From: Saururus chinensis
Taxonomy: Eukaryota > Streptophyta > Magnoliopsida > Piperales > Saururaceae
Length of the DNA stretch: 64,000 bases
Direction: 5' to 3'
NCBI GenBank assembly: GCA_035235625.1
Contig: CP141144.1
Span: 46,188,014 to 46,252,013, forward strand
Part shown: positions 1 to 11,121 of the stretch, one piece after another
Layout: the number at the start of each line of letters is the position of its first letter
Numbering within the stretch: position 1 is the first letter of the stretch
Notes under the pieces: generated by a model
The model's input: the letters and a program-made list of their open reading frames with translations, nothing else
The model's database searches: none
What the model was told of the DNA's origin: nothing
Translations under genes and position numbers: made by a program

Positions 1-360
1 AAAGTCAAAACAACAAGAGAAGATTGTTGAAAACTAGAATTAGACAGAGAAATGACAAGGAGAAGAATGTTTTAAGTGCTTGGAGAAGACTTGAAAGGCA
101 GCAATAATGATTTAAACAATAGGAGCTTGTGTTAGAGTCTAAACAAGGTTAGTGATTTACTTATGTTCATGTAAAGTATGAGTTTTAGTTCATTAATTTG
201 GTTCGTTTGGAATTGCCATAGTTTTTTTACCCTAGTTGGGTTTTCCACGTAAATTATTGTGTCTATGTGTGGATTGATTGATTGATAATTTAAGAGTGAG
301 ATTGAGTGAATAACTAGGCTTTAGTTGTTTTTGCTTAGTAACAAATTTTTTTCTTAAAGA
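1..360 (+). mobile_element. 3' part of a copia-type LTR (probable)
   Basis: The stretch around 225-290 (catagttttt, then accctagttggg, then a T-rich run) closely resembles the R/U5 part of the SIRE-like copia LTRs at 644-1844 and 15547-16766, read in the opposite orientation. It is a different subfamily, because sequence on either side does not align with those LTRs by eye. The upstream part lies outside the window. I saw no clear primer-binding site after it, so the exact end is uncertain. Confidence 0.45.
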
Positions 361-638
361 GGCTAAAACTCTAAATTCTTGTTTAAAGTACTAGTTTTAA
401 TAGATCTAGTGATCCCTACTGACAATGACAAGACTTCTGCAAGCCTTGTTTACTTATGTTGTCATTGACATGTTAGACCCCTTCTTGATGCCTAGTACTC
501 ACCAATGATGCATTCCTTGCATGTCGATGTTGAAAATAGTTCGTCATCCCTTGACCATTGATACAGGATCAACATATAAATGTTTGTGTTGTTGTTTGTA
601 ATGAAAGAGTAAACCAATTCTATCATTGGGGTCAAGTC
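361..638. other. Unassigned flank of the large copia element
   Basis: AT-rich sequence with no open frame or repeat that I can name. A short piece near 470-520 resembles the 45 bp between two CACTA-like ends at 40293-40337, but this is only a visual similarity. With the sequence after 16771 it forms the pre-insertion site of the copia element. Confidence 0.4.
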
Positions 639-643
639 AAAGT
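639..643. repeat. Left target-site duplication AAAGT
   Basis: The 5 bp directly before the left copia LTR are identical to 16767-16771 directly after the right LTR. A 5 bp duplication is the normal copia footprint, so both LTRs belong to one insertion although 16.1 kb separates their outer ends. Confidence 0.9.
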
Positions 644-1844
644 TGTTAGCTTGTGATCAATGTCTGTGACAAACACAAATTGAAAAAAATAAAGTGTATT
701 TAACTCATAATTGAGTTACAAAATTTATCTTCCCCTTTTAAAACAAAATAAACACATATTTTGTTAAGTTCATTGTTCCTAATTCCTATGTGTTTTAACC
801 AAAATTTGCAACTAAATCACTAAGCAAAACTCACAAGAATTTTTATGTAGAAACCCAACTAGGAAATAACATTGTGACATAATGTTTAAATCAATCATGC
901 ACAATATAGACTTGAAATTACATAATTACCAATAATGAAGAACAAATACTCACTTTTGTTTTCACAACTTTGCTTCTCACCACTATGATTATGAATCAAC
1001 CATTTTTTAATTGTTTACCGATAATAGTTTGATCTTCTCCTCCTCTTTGTACTCTTTGATTAATGTAAATATTCTATCTCCTCCTTTGGAATGAATCTTC
1101 TTTTTCCTTGATCTTCTCAGCGACAATCTTCATCAAACATCATGTCTTGCATATGTTTTTGTCCACTCATCTCATATCTAATCACTCTTCTTATTAAGGT
1201 AGACAAAATTACAACCTAGAAGACTAATACTAATTCTCTCTAAAAATATTAGAGCAACTCCACACAAGTTCTCTAACTTTTCTAAGCTTTCTCTCCTTCT
1301 CCCCTCATGTTCCTAGCCATTTTTATAGAGTTCCCAAGTTTTGAAAGGAACATGTAATCAACTAGGAGTTTAAATCAAACCGAAAAAGTCTAATGTAGGC
1401 AACTCTATATTCAAGCAATCGATCGTTTCATAGACTGATCGATCTCTATTTCAATTAGAATATGACTATTTAATTGATATATCTATCGACATGGTGATCA
1501 ATTGATAAACTCTTGGCTTAATTTAACAATGATTGTTGCACGTGCAGATCAATCGTTTTGATGAAGTGATTGATCAACAATGTTCCGAAGAGCTTTGCTA
1601 TAGTTCAAGACTGATTGATTGGTAATGTTCAACTATTAATCAATCTTAATTTCTCTTTTACCCTATAGTATGTGAATGTGATGTGTGTGAATGTTTTTTG
1701 ATAAAGCACGAATATGAGTCTTCCTTTTGCAAAATCTTTAGAATTCACCTTCATACTTTAACTGACTCAAAATTACACATTTATGATATTGTTTTGATAT
1801 GTAAATAAGCCAATATATGAAGGAATGACACTTATGTTCTACCA
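644..1844 (-). repeat. 3' LTR of the SIRE-like copia element
   Basis: About 1.2 kb direct copy of 15547-16766. Both start TGTTAG on the plus strand and end in CA (cttatgttct plus acca here, cttaca in the other copy). The U3 part has repeated gatcgat/attgatc-like words, also seen in the other copia LTR at about 17.5 kb. Confidence 0.88.
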
Positions 1845-1856
1845 TCTCCCCCATTT
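1845..1856 (-). other. Polypurine tract of the copia element
   Basis: Read on the minus strand this is AAATGGGGGAGA, directly before the 3' LTR. It is the expected plus-strand primer site for retrotransposon DNA synthesis and fixes the element's orientation. Confidence 0.8.
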
Positions 1857-3512
1857 ACTATTTAGTAACAAATTATAATCCTCCAATTGAAAATTAAAAA
1901 ATTACAACTCTATAGTGCATGATTAGATTTAGATAGATTATCCAACAATGATCATGACTCTCCCTCTTAATCTATAACTCTCAAATATTATTGTATTATG
2001 ATCTTCAATCTACAATCAACCTACTCATCACAAACAAGAATATACCCGCATAATATTGTTCCAATAAACAAGTAAATACAAAATTTAAATGTTCAAGTAA
2101 GTAAAATATTAATTAAGTGTTAATCTATTTAAGAATTTTCTTTTTTTATCTATTAAGCTTGGATCTTTTTCAAGAGATCTGTTAACTATCTTCCCTCGAG
2201 TGTTAAGGTTTTTCCTAAGGAACTCATAACCCAAATTCCCCCCCCCCCTTTTTGTCATAAATAGACAAAAATAAATTGAGGTAAAGAAGACAAGATTTGA
2301 GAGAAAAACGTTGGAAAACAAATTAAAATCACATCAAGGATCCAATCTTAGGAGAATCAATCATTTGTTTTTTAATGTTTTTTAGGGAAACCAGAGTTTG
2401 TTGATTATCATATGGTATTATCAACTATGAACATATTATCCATGTTTCATAATAACACATTGTGTATTTCACACATAAGAAAAAATACAATTTCATTAGC
2501 CACTCAACTAATGTATCAAAATTTTAAGTTCTAAGCCTCATAATGGTAAGAGATGAAAAAGTATTTTTCCTTAAGACTATACCATTATCATACAAAACAA
2601 TCACTAAGATATTAATAGATATTATAGTAAAAAATTAAATTTCTCTTTTATTACTTTGGTAGCTGAGTCCATCGAAAAACTTGGTCATGCTTGCATTCTG
2701 TTTGATCATTTATTAAGATAAATGAATAAATACAAAATTCTATTTCTTTTGTTGTCATTCCTTATTCCCTTTGCCTTTTTCAATGGTTTGTCTTTTATCT
2801 TTCATTTCATATTTGGGGATTTCATTGGATTTTTCATTGTTCTCATGATCTTGCACTATATATTTTTCAATTTTGTGCATTTATCAGTGTCAAGGCAATG
2901 ATAATTTTGACACTAATACAAGATTTCTTATGTAGGCAGCCTCTCCATCATCTTTATGAGAACTATTGATGATAATGTTTACTTAAGGTATTCAAAGAAA
3001 ACATAAACATATCAAATATTATTTACTATGTAAAGGAATTGAAACTGCTCAACTACCTTATAGCATCATAATTTAGAAGTAAATTAACCATATTATACAT
3101 TTAACTCAATAGATGATATTGACTTCCCATAGTGAGTACTAAGTCTTTTAGTAAATCAATAGTGCATAAATTGTTATTACAAGTTTTAAAACTCTACTCA
3201 AATGATATTAACGTAGTCATCTTGACTTAAGATTGTACTCATTATGCATTACATGTGTGACTTTCTATGTGCAATACTTTACAATTAAAGTGTGTTTCAA
3301 ATTATATTTCACTTATATGTTTGAATACACAAAACATTTTTTTGTTTTTCTTAACTCTTATCTCCAACAAATAAAACTAACTACAAACAAACTAAAGCAA
3401 CCCAAGTGACCAAAAACTTCTACAAAAATTTAAAAACAGTTTTTGTTGTGTTTGATATCCCAAATGATCTTTAAATAAAACAAGGGACAAAGATTTCTTT
3501 TGAAACTATTCT
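1857..3512 (-). mobile_element. 3' internal region of the copia element, downstream of pol
   Basis: About 1.65 kb between the pol remains and the polypurine tract. SIRE-type elements often carry an extra 3' region here, sometimes with an envelope-like frame. I see only a 70-codon frame at 2109-2321 on the minus strand with no recognisable domain, and an 11 bp C run at 2238-2248 (G run on the element's strand). No function can be assigned. Confidence 0.5.
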
Positions 3513-5556
3513 TGTAACACCTATTTTCCGATTACGTCTAACCCAAGGGGTTAGGGATTATTATAGAAATTTAGATAAGTTTTAAGGGGGTTTTAAGAGA
3601 TGAGATCTCCGATATATGGGTAGAGTTCAAAGAAATGAGTGTAACGAATCAAAGAACAGGTGAAATAGAGGTTGGGATTGAAAGTTGACTTAGGGAAGCA
3701 TGTCTTATACATGGAACCCACTTTAAAAGAGTGGGATAATCTACCTTGAGGGGTTTAGTATTGTAGGGCTTGTTGATAGGAGCCCAATGGTACCAAGAAT
3801 GTGCGAATCCAAGTTTGGGTTGAAAGATACGTGCATTTGAAGATAAGTATAAATAAAAAAAAGGCGGCACACGCCACAGGCCATGTAGTGGGTGACGTGC
3901 GGTCCTACTCGTTGTTGGGCGTACCCACGCATGGTCATGCATGCGGGCATCATGCATGTGTAGCTTGGACGCCACATGGGCACCACCATTTCTAGTGGCA
4001 TTGCAGTTTGAAGTGGCAAGCTGCCGCGGTTTATGCAGCGTGGCGCTACGGTTTTCGTGGTGCCAATGCCAATATAAGGGCTCTAGAGGGTTTTTCTTGG
4101 GAGGACACTTCATTTTCTGGTCATTCTAAGTTTGATTTAGTTCATTCAAAAGACATTCTTAACTAAATTGAGTATGTTCTACACAATGGAAGGGTCCGTT
4201 ATTTAAATTGATCACTCTAGAAGGGGGGAATGGCTCTGAGAAAGAGGAGACTCTTTCCATTATCTATGGGCATGGAAAGTGAGAAGCGTCTTCGGGTAAA
4301 GGGAGATTCTATTTGTCACCTACAGGAGTAGAAAGTTAGAAGCATCTCTAGGTAAGGGGAGATTTTGTCTATTGCCTACAAGCATAGAAAGTGAGAAGCA
4401 TCTTTGGGTAAGGGGAGGTTCTGTTCATCGCCTACGGGCACAAAAAGTGTGAAACATCCTAGGAAAGGGGAAGTTTGTCTGCCACCTATGGGCATAGAAA
4501 GTGAGAAGCGTCTCTAGGTAAGTGGAGGTTCTGTCCATCACCTACAAGCATGGAAGGTGAGAAGTGTCTTTGGGTAAGAGGAGGTTCTGTCCGGCAACCT
4601 TCAAGCGTGCAAAAAGTGATGAACCCTAGAAAAAGGGAGTGTCTATCTGTAGCCTCCAAGCACAATGAAAGAAATGTTCTAGAGGAAGAGGAGGCTCTAT
4701 CTATTGTCTCCGAACCTAAAGGGAAGGATGCTCTAATGGAAGGAGCAACTCGGAATGTTGCTACTTTCGAGGAATTTCAAGGAGTAAGCATTTCTGACCT
4801 TCTTATTTAATATGTATAATTATATGACCGCGTGTGCATCTTAAGTTGTTAGCTAAAGAAGTTAAATAATATAAATGCCATGTTTTAATATGATGTGTTG
4901 CAATCTATTTTACTTTGATTCTATCTTCTTTGAAATGCTATGTTTTGATCTGATATGATCGATGTATTCTAGTATGCTTTGATCTAATATGATATGATAT
5001 GTTTTGATATACTCTATTGTGATTTGATTTGATCTGATATGGTCAGATGAGATCTAAAATGATCTGATGTAATATGATATAATCCAATATGCTCTGATGT
5101 GTTTTGCTTTGCTCTGTGATAGAGTGAGATGTGTGTTTTCGCTAATTTGTTAGCTTCCATTTAACTCTGATGATTTATAAATTTTTGTATGACTCCGATT
5201 AAATATTTGGATATATGTATTTTAACATATATAATTTTGTACTGCTAAATGCATGTATTAGCCATCAGGCAGAACTATGTTCAGGTCAGATCATATTGGA
5301 ATAACGTAGTAGATGATATCTAATACGTACATAGGCAACCAACAATACAACAACATTGGCCCAATTTAAAGTAATTTTATAACTAAGTTTATTCTGACTT
5401 ACTCATGATGGAGTGTCTAAAGCTCTATAGTGATGAGAGGAATGTGACAATTCTCACACTCAGACTCCATTGCTCTTGGTTTTTATAAAAATTTGTAACC
5501 CTGATTTTGTGTTTTGAACCCCCAACTCGGGTCGGTTCTCAAGCCAGGGTGTTACA
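3513..5556 (+). mobile_element. Solo LTR of non-coding LTR family A, TSD ATTCT
   Basis: 2044 bp beginning TGTAACACC and ending GTGTTACA, with ATTCT exactly repeated at 3508-3512 and 5557-5561. The sequence is the reverse complement of the LTRs of the element at 6063-12163 and is related to copies near 37.3, 37.9 and 57.3 kb. With LTR ends and a duplication but no interior, it is a solo LTR left by LTR-LTR recombination. It sits inside the older copia element. Confidence 0.92.
4265..4740 (+). repeat. Minisatellite of about 57 bp units inside the family A LTR
   Basis: About eight imperfect units, each running roughly gcatggaaagtgagaag, then a ggtaaggggag core, then a tctgtc..cctac end. Period is about 56-57 bp (unit starts near 4269, 4325, 4381). 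The later units fade. The same array appears at 6810-7230, 11340-11660 and 58100-58660 in the other orientation, so it is a family feature. The unit length drifts around a multiple of three, which produces long but meaningless open frames. Confidence 0.85.
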
Positions 5557-5561
5557 ATTCT

Positions 5562-6062
5562 GAGCAAGTAAGTCTAATTACTTTCCTAAGGTTAATGAAC
5601 CTATTGAAATCTAATGGTTTTGTAAAATATCAGCTAAATAAAGCTCAGTTGAAATATGTTCTAAGTTAATAATATAATCCTCAACCAGATCTCGAATAAA
5701 ATAATATCTAATATCAATGTGCTTTGTGCGAGAGTGTTGGACAAGTTTTTGTGAAATTTAATTAAACTTAGATTCTCACAATATAAAGTCATTTTGACTT
5801 GGTTGATTCCCTAAACAATTATAATTCTTTTCATCCACCTTAGTTGTATACAACCATTTCTAGTAGCTATATATTCAGCTTCTATAGTTGATAAAGAAAC
5901 ACAATTTTGCTTTTTACTATACTAAGAGACTAAACATTTTCCCTATTATTTGCATTCCCCGCCCAATCAATATTTGAATATCCAACTATTTTAGAAGTAG
6001 TGTTAAATGGGTACATTAAACATATCCCGTAGACCCACTCACGTATTTTATTATTCTTTTTA
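5562..6062 (-). pseudogene. RNase H C-terminal part of the SIRE-like copia pol
   Basis: On the minus strand this shows the copia RNase H signature: a KQNCVSLST-like stretch followed by EAEYIA, then a W-M-K region. It lies between the two later insertions and joins the pol remains at 12169-14700. It is a fossil. Confidence 0.8.
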
Positions 6063-8028
6063 TCTAATGCCCAGACCTGGAAAACCCGACTTGGACTGGG
6101 GGTTAGTTTGGAAGACAGAATCGGAGTGTATTAAATATGCAGAAAAATTAAAATTGACTAACTAGGAGTAGCAAACTTTGAGTGCAAGAATCAAAATGTT
6201 CTTCCACACACTACGGAGCTTTAATGTTCCATTGTGCGTAGATTAGAACAAACCAAAATTTATAACTAATTTGGATTGGGCCAACATTGCCTTGCCATTA
6301 GTTGCCTACGTACATATTAGATACCATCTTTGACGTTATTCCAATATGATCGGATCCGAATGTAGTTCTGCCTAACAAATCAGCCAAATACACATCTCAC
6401 ATAGGTGAGTAGAATACTAACAAAATGACACATCCCACTCTATCATAGAGCAAAGCAGAACACATAACATAGCATGTTGGATCATATCAGATCCTATCAA
6501 ATTTTATCCGACCATACTGATCATATCAGATTAGATCGGAGCATATCAGATCATAATAGAGCATTTTAGCATAATTCGGATCACCACAGAATACATCAAA
6601 GTAGATCGAATAGGAACATATCTGCATATATCAGATCATAGCAAATTATATATCTTAATTAGTATATTAATAATTAAGATGTGCATTCATATAAATCATA
6701 TTAAATTAAAAGATAAGAAAAGTGAACTCCCCTGCAGTTCCAGAAGTGGCAACATTCGGAGTTGCTCGTTTCTTCAAGGTGTCCTCCCTTTCAGGTTAGG
6801 AAATAGTGGGCAGAACCTCCACTAACTTCGGAATACTTTTATTTTTCCGTGCCCATAAGCTACGGATAGAACCTCCCCTTGACTCGGGATATTTTTCTCA
6901 CAACACACCCGTAGGCAACAGATAGAATCTTCTCTTGACCTGGGATACTTTTCTCCGAACACGCCCATAGGCGACAGACAAAATCTCCCCTTACCCAGAG
7001 ATACTTCTCGCTTTCCATGCCCATAGGTGGCGGACAGAACCTCCCCTTACCCAGAGACACTTTACCCTTCTCGTGCCCGTAGGTAACGGACATAACCTCC
7101 CCTTGCTCGGAGACACTTTACCCTTCACATGCCCGTAGGCGACTGACAAAACCTCCCTTTTTCCAGAGATACTTTACCCTTCCCGTGCCAGTAGACGTCG
7201 GAGAGAACCTCCCCTTACTATGGTGCATTTTCTCCATATAGGGTCACTAACTCGAGGAACAGATGCTTCCATTGCGTAGAACACCCTCGAATTAGCTAAG
7301 AACGCTTTCTGAACAGAAGAAAACAGACTCCTAAAAACTCCTTCGGAAGTTTGACAAAAATGAGAATTTATAAGAAAATGGCGTGCGAGAGTACGAAGGA
7401 AGGTGGAATACGTGCATGCGCACTCATGCCATGTGGCACATTTTCATTGGGCTGCCAAACATGTCGGCACCAATGACGTGATCGTCTGAGGAGCGATGTG
7501 TGTGTCCTACGCACACTGCACGGTCAGCCACGCGATCGAGTAGGACCCGCATCTCGCAGATGGCCACGATCGTGCGGAACGTCCGCGGCATGGCTACGTG
7601 GCAGCTTGGCTCCGGCTCTGGCTCGGCTAGCTAACATCAGCTATTCCGTCATTTCTAGAATATTTTATTATTATTTTATTTAAATACAATTCCGACTTAA
7701 AAATGAGATGACTTCTTATCCCGAAGTCGGAATTGTATGTTCTTAGTACCGATGGACTTGTATCGATAAGCCCTTTAAAACTCGACCCACATGGGTAGGT
7801 TATCTCACACTTTTAAAGTGGGTCCTGCCCATGTGGTATGCTTCTCGAGGTAGTAACTTTTGTTCCCGATCTTCGTTTTGTATGTTCATTGATTCGGTGT
7901 GCTCGTTACTTCGAGCTTTAACTAAATACGAGAATTTCATCCCTTAAAACTCCTTAAAATTTAACTAAAATTATATAATTACCTCTAACACTCTTGGGTT
8001 AAGTGTAATCGGAACACGGGGTGCCACA
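6063..8028 (-). repeat. Left (3') LTR of the family A element
   Basis: About 1.97 kb. On the plus strand it starts tctaatgccc (TGTAACACCC in related copies) and ends ggtgccaca. It contains the roughly 57 bp minisatellite at about 6810-7230, read on the minus strand, and a GC-rich stretch at 7440-7640. Related copies are at 3513-5556, 37277-37655 and 57305-59419. Confidence 0.85.
6810..7230 (-). repeat. Minisatellite inside the family A LTR
   Basis: Seven or so imperfect units of 55-60 bp with the words aacctcccctt, agagatactt and cccgtaggcgac. This is the same array as at 4265-4740 in opposite orientation. One frame stays open for 77 codons (6860-7093) and the matching array in the other LTR keeps a similar 77-codon frame (11391-11624). 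The likeness is explained by the two LTRs descending from one sequence. Confidence 0.85.
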
Positions 8029-8041
8029 TTCTTCCCCCCTT
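8029..8041 (-). other. Polypurine tract of the family A element
   Basis: The minus strand reads AAGGGGGGAAGAA immediately before the LTR that starts TGTGGCACC. It fixes the element on the minus strand and marks the left LTR as the 3' LTR. Confidence 0.75.
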
Positions 8042-8583
8042 AAACGAATTATGCCCTTGTAATTCTCCTAAAAATACTTTTCAAAACACAATAAAATGAG
8101 AAGAAAATTTGACCATGAGTCGGATAACAAACATGAATCCAATTGATTATAGTCGGATACCACATTCAAATGCACTAATCCACTAAGTTATAGCTGTATA
8201 ACATTATCCGATAACTTATCAGATAAAACACATAATCTGATAGTCTAAATTCGGATATCACAAAATGAAATCTGATAAATCGTAATCGGAGTAAACCATT
8301 CGTAAACAGAATTTGATAATTTATGATCTAATAAAATACTTTAAACAAAATCTAACAAATTTAAATTCGGATAAATCATAGCATATAGAATCCAATTTCT
8401 AAGATCGGATAAACTCATTTGATATAATCAGAGTAAATCAAATCAAAATAGAGCAGACATACCAGTTTAGAAATTTTTTTGGAATTAAATCATCAGATAA
8501 ATCACATAATTTAAGATCGGATAACCAAATAATAATAATAATAAAATTTTCTGAATCAAAACAAAATAGATAGATTAGATTCG

Positions 8584-9180
8584 TGATACCGAATGGCGTC
8601 CCCCCCGATACTCATGGGGTAGCGAGGGGCTCAAAAAGCAAGGAGCTTTCCCATGATGCTCCACACCCATATGTTCACATTAGTACCGATTATTTTTCTC
8701 GGTGGGTATCTAAATAGAGTGTGGTTGGATAATTCTAGGTTTTACCCCATAACTATCCAAAAAGTAAACATATGCAAAATATAATGCAGCATATGTAAAT
8801 CGTTTTGAAGATATGATAATTTTCATAAGAACATGGATAATAAGCATAAATTTTGAATTTAAAACCCCCTATACTATAGATTCAGTTAAACTCTAAAATA
8901 ATGCTAAGCAAAAATGTATGAAAACAATTATTATCTTTTTCTGGAAATCATTTGTGAGAAAAAGGATCATGCCAGAAACAATTTGATGCAGAAATATATG
9001 CACAAATCATTTGTTCGTCCGAGTGATGAGAAAACCAGAACCGTGATACCTAACGGTGTTGCCCTCGATACCCTTGGGGCATTGAGGAGCTACTAGTGGA
9101 AGCTTTCCCATGATGCTCCATACCCATGCGTGCGCTAGTACCGATTATTTTTCTCGGTGGGTATCCAAATAGAGTGCAAG
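8584..9180 (-). repeat. Duplicated conserved box in the LARD-like interior
   Basis: Two copies of about 140 bp (8584-8725 and 9042-9180). They share gtgatacc, gatac(t/c)c(a/t)tgggg, ctttcccatgatgctcca and the stretch accgattatttttctcggt, then gggtatc and aaatagagtg. The accga/tcggt ends can pair as a small hairpin. A third, diverged copy lies at about 38900-39060 on the other strand. Such a conserved non-coding box could be a packaging or priming signal, but that is inference. Confidence 0.75.
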
Positions 9181-9544
9181 CACCCGCGCATCATTGTATG
9201 CATGAGATCAGAATTTTTTTATTAGAAACAAATATATTCATAATCTTTTCAAGGAATCATTCAGAACTTAAAACATACGACATAGTCTTTCGAAAAACAT
9301 ATATTAGAATTTAAGCATATTCTCTTCATACAGGCATTAAAAAATTAAAGCATCTGATGGAAAATAAAATTAGAATATCGAACAAAAAATAAATCAGAAA
9401 TCAATTACACTCTTTTTCACTGAAGCAATAGAAAACTTAAAATAAACCTGTCACACAATTAGGTTAAAGCATACATTCCAAAGTCGCATCATACTCAAAA
9501 CAAATATTTCAAATCAAACTAGACTTGAAATCGGAATTCATCTC

Positions 9545-10050
9545 AATGCACGAGCAGAATTAGCATTGGAGCTATCCATTAACCCCCATGTCCCATACCA
9601 TAGGCGTTTGATGATTTCTCCACAGTAATTCTACTATCCATCAAGATAACTTTGCAATAATTTTTTTTCAAAACACATATGATTTGAATTCAATTTCTAT
9701 ATTAAATCCATTAGTAGACTCAACCTTAGAGTGGACTACTAATACCACGCGTCCCATACCATGGGTATTTGGCGGTATCTCTAAGGGAATTCCCCTATCT
9801 TTGAAAACATTTAAATTCAATTTCAACACACCAGCAGAACTAGCCCGAGAGTGATCCACTAATACCTCGTGTTCCATACCACACTCGATTAGTGGTTCCT
9901 CCTAGGTAGGTCCACTGTTTTTCTAAAAACAATTTTTAACATGCAAATATTTCAAAAGTAAATCTTGTGTCAAAATATCAGCAGAAGTTTTCCTAGAGCT
10001 ATCCACCAACACCTCACGTCCCATATCGTGGTGTGTAGTGGTCGCTCCTT
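9545..10050. repeat. Four-unit tandem repeat, 125-150 bp apart
   Basis: Four diverged units begin near 9552, 9703, 9829 and 9979. Each carries a cagcagaa-like start, a gag(c/t)(t/g)atccac core and a cgtcccataccatgg-like end. They lie inside the non-coding interior of the family A element. No frame stays open through them. Confidence 0.7.
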
Positions 10051-11121
10051 TGTAACTGTACCATTGTTTAAAATAATTTTGATAGACTATTTGAAATTGA
10101 GGTTGCTAAATAATCATACAACGAATTCAAAATAAATATTTTCGACTAATTCAAAATAAAAATTCTTAAAAATCAAAATTCAGATCAAGTATGACACTAT
10201 ACTGACAAAATAAAATTTCAAATCATTCTTGAATTATAAATCGGATATCATAAAATCGGAGTCCATCGGGAATCTGATGTAACATAAAACAAAATTATAA
10301 ATCAAATTTGATATAACTAATTCAGAACAAAATTGTTAAATCACTTTCGATTAAAAATAAAATCCGTAAAATCGTAGTTTGTATTAAATCTAATATCATG
10401 TATAACAAATAGAAAGTTAAAACTCGAAATTAATATTAAATCCAATATCAAAGTTAAAACAAAATATCAAATTAATTCAAAAATCAGAATTCGTATCAAA
10501 TCGAGATTTGGAACAATATTAATAACCCTTCAAATGTGAATTTCATAATATCAATCAAATACAACACAAGTACAACCAAATTTTAAATTACTTATAATTA
10601 AACAAATAAGAATTTATAAATATTAAAGTTAAGAGTAATTCCAATGTCACACTTGTAAAACAAAATTACGAATCAAAACCCGATACGACTTATTCATACT
10701 CAAATTTTCAAATCAATTTAGATTCAGGATTACAAATTTATAAATTAGATTGTCGTATCAAATCCTTATGTAACAAATTCAGACATTCAAATAATTTCTC
10801 ACTTGAAATCAAAATTCATAAAATCGACGTTAGCATCAATTACTTGCAAAGCATGCAAGACAGATAATTAAAATGATTTTTTATTCAAAATCAGAAGACG
10901 TAAAATTGAAATTCGTTTTAAATGGAATGTAATACTCGGAGAACAGAAAACTCATAATCGGAATTTACCTTGAATCCGATACAACACATCCGGAAGTTCA
11001 AAAATTGGAATCCTCAAATCCAATATCACACGTAAAGAATGAAAGATTCACAATCCGAATTTTCCTTAATTCCGATATCACATATGCAAAACCAGTGTCT
11101 ACAATTAAATATTTTTATTCA

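Larger units (their letters stand above)
8042..11121 (-). mobile_element. Non-coding interior of the family A element
   Basis: About 3.1 kb, strongly AT-rich, with no gag, protease, integrase, RT or RNase H similarity in any frame. It contains a duplicated box (8584-8725 and 9042-9180), a four-unit repeat (9545-10050) and long stretches of degenerate aaatcggat/attcaaat-like words from 8100 to 8580 and 10080 to 11100. A copy of the duplicated box also occurs at about 38900-39060, reverse-complemented, which shows that this interior belongs to a family. Confidence 0.7.

Noticed and set aside
2238-2248. C run as a second polypurine tract of the copia element
   Set aside because: It is G-rich on the element strand but lies 390 bp from the LTR; the tract at 1845-1856 adjoins the LTR exactly.
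4550-4810. 86-codon plus-strand frame that looks compositionally like a protein
   Set aside because: It is a translation of the LTR minisatellite; the frame is not kept across the other arrays.
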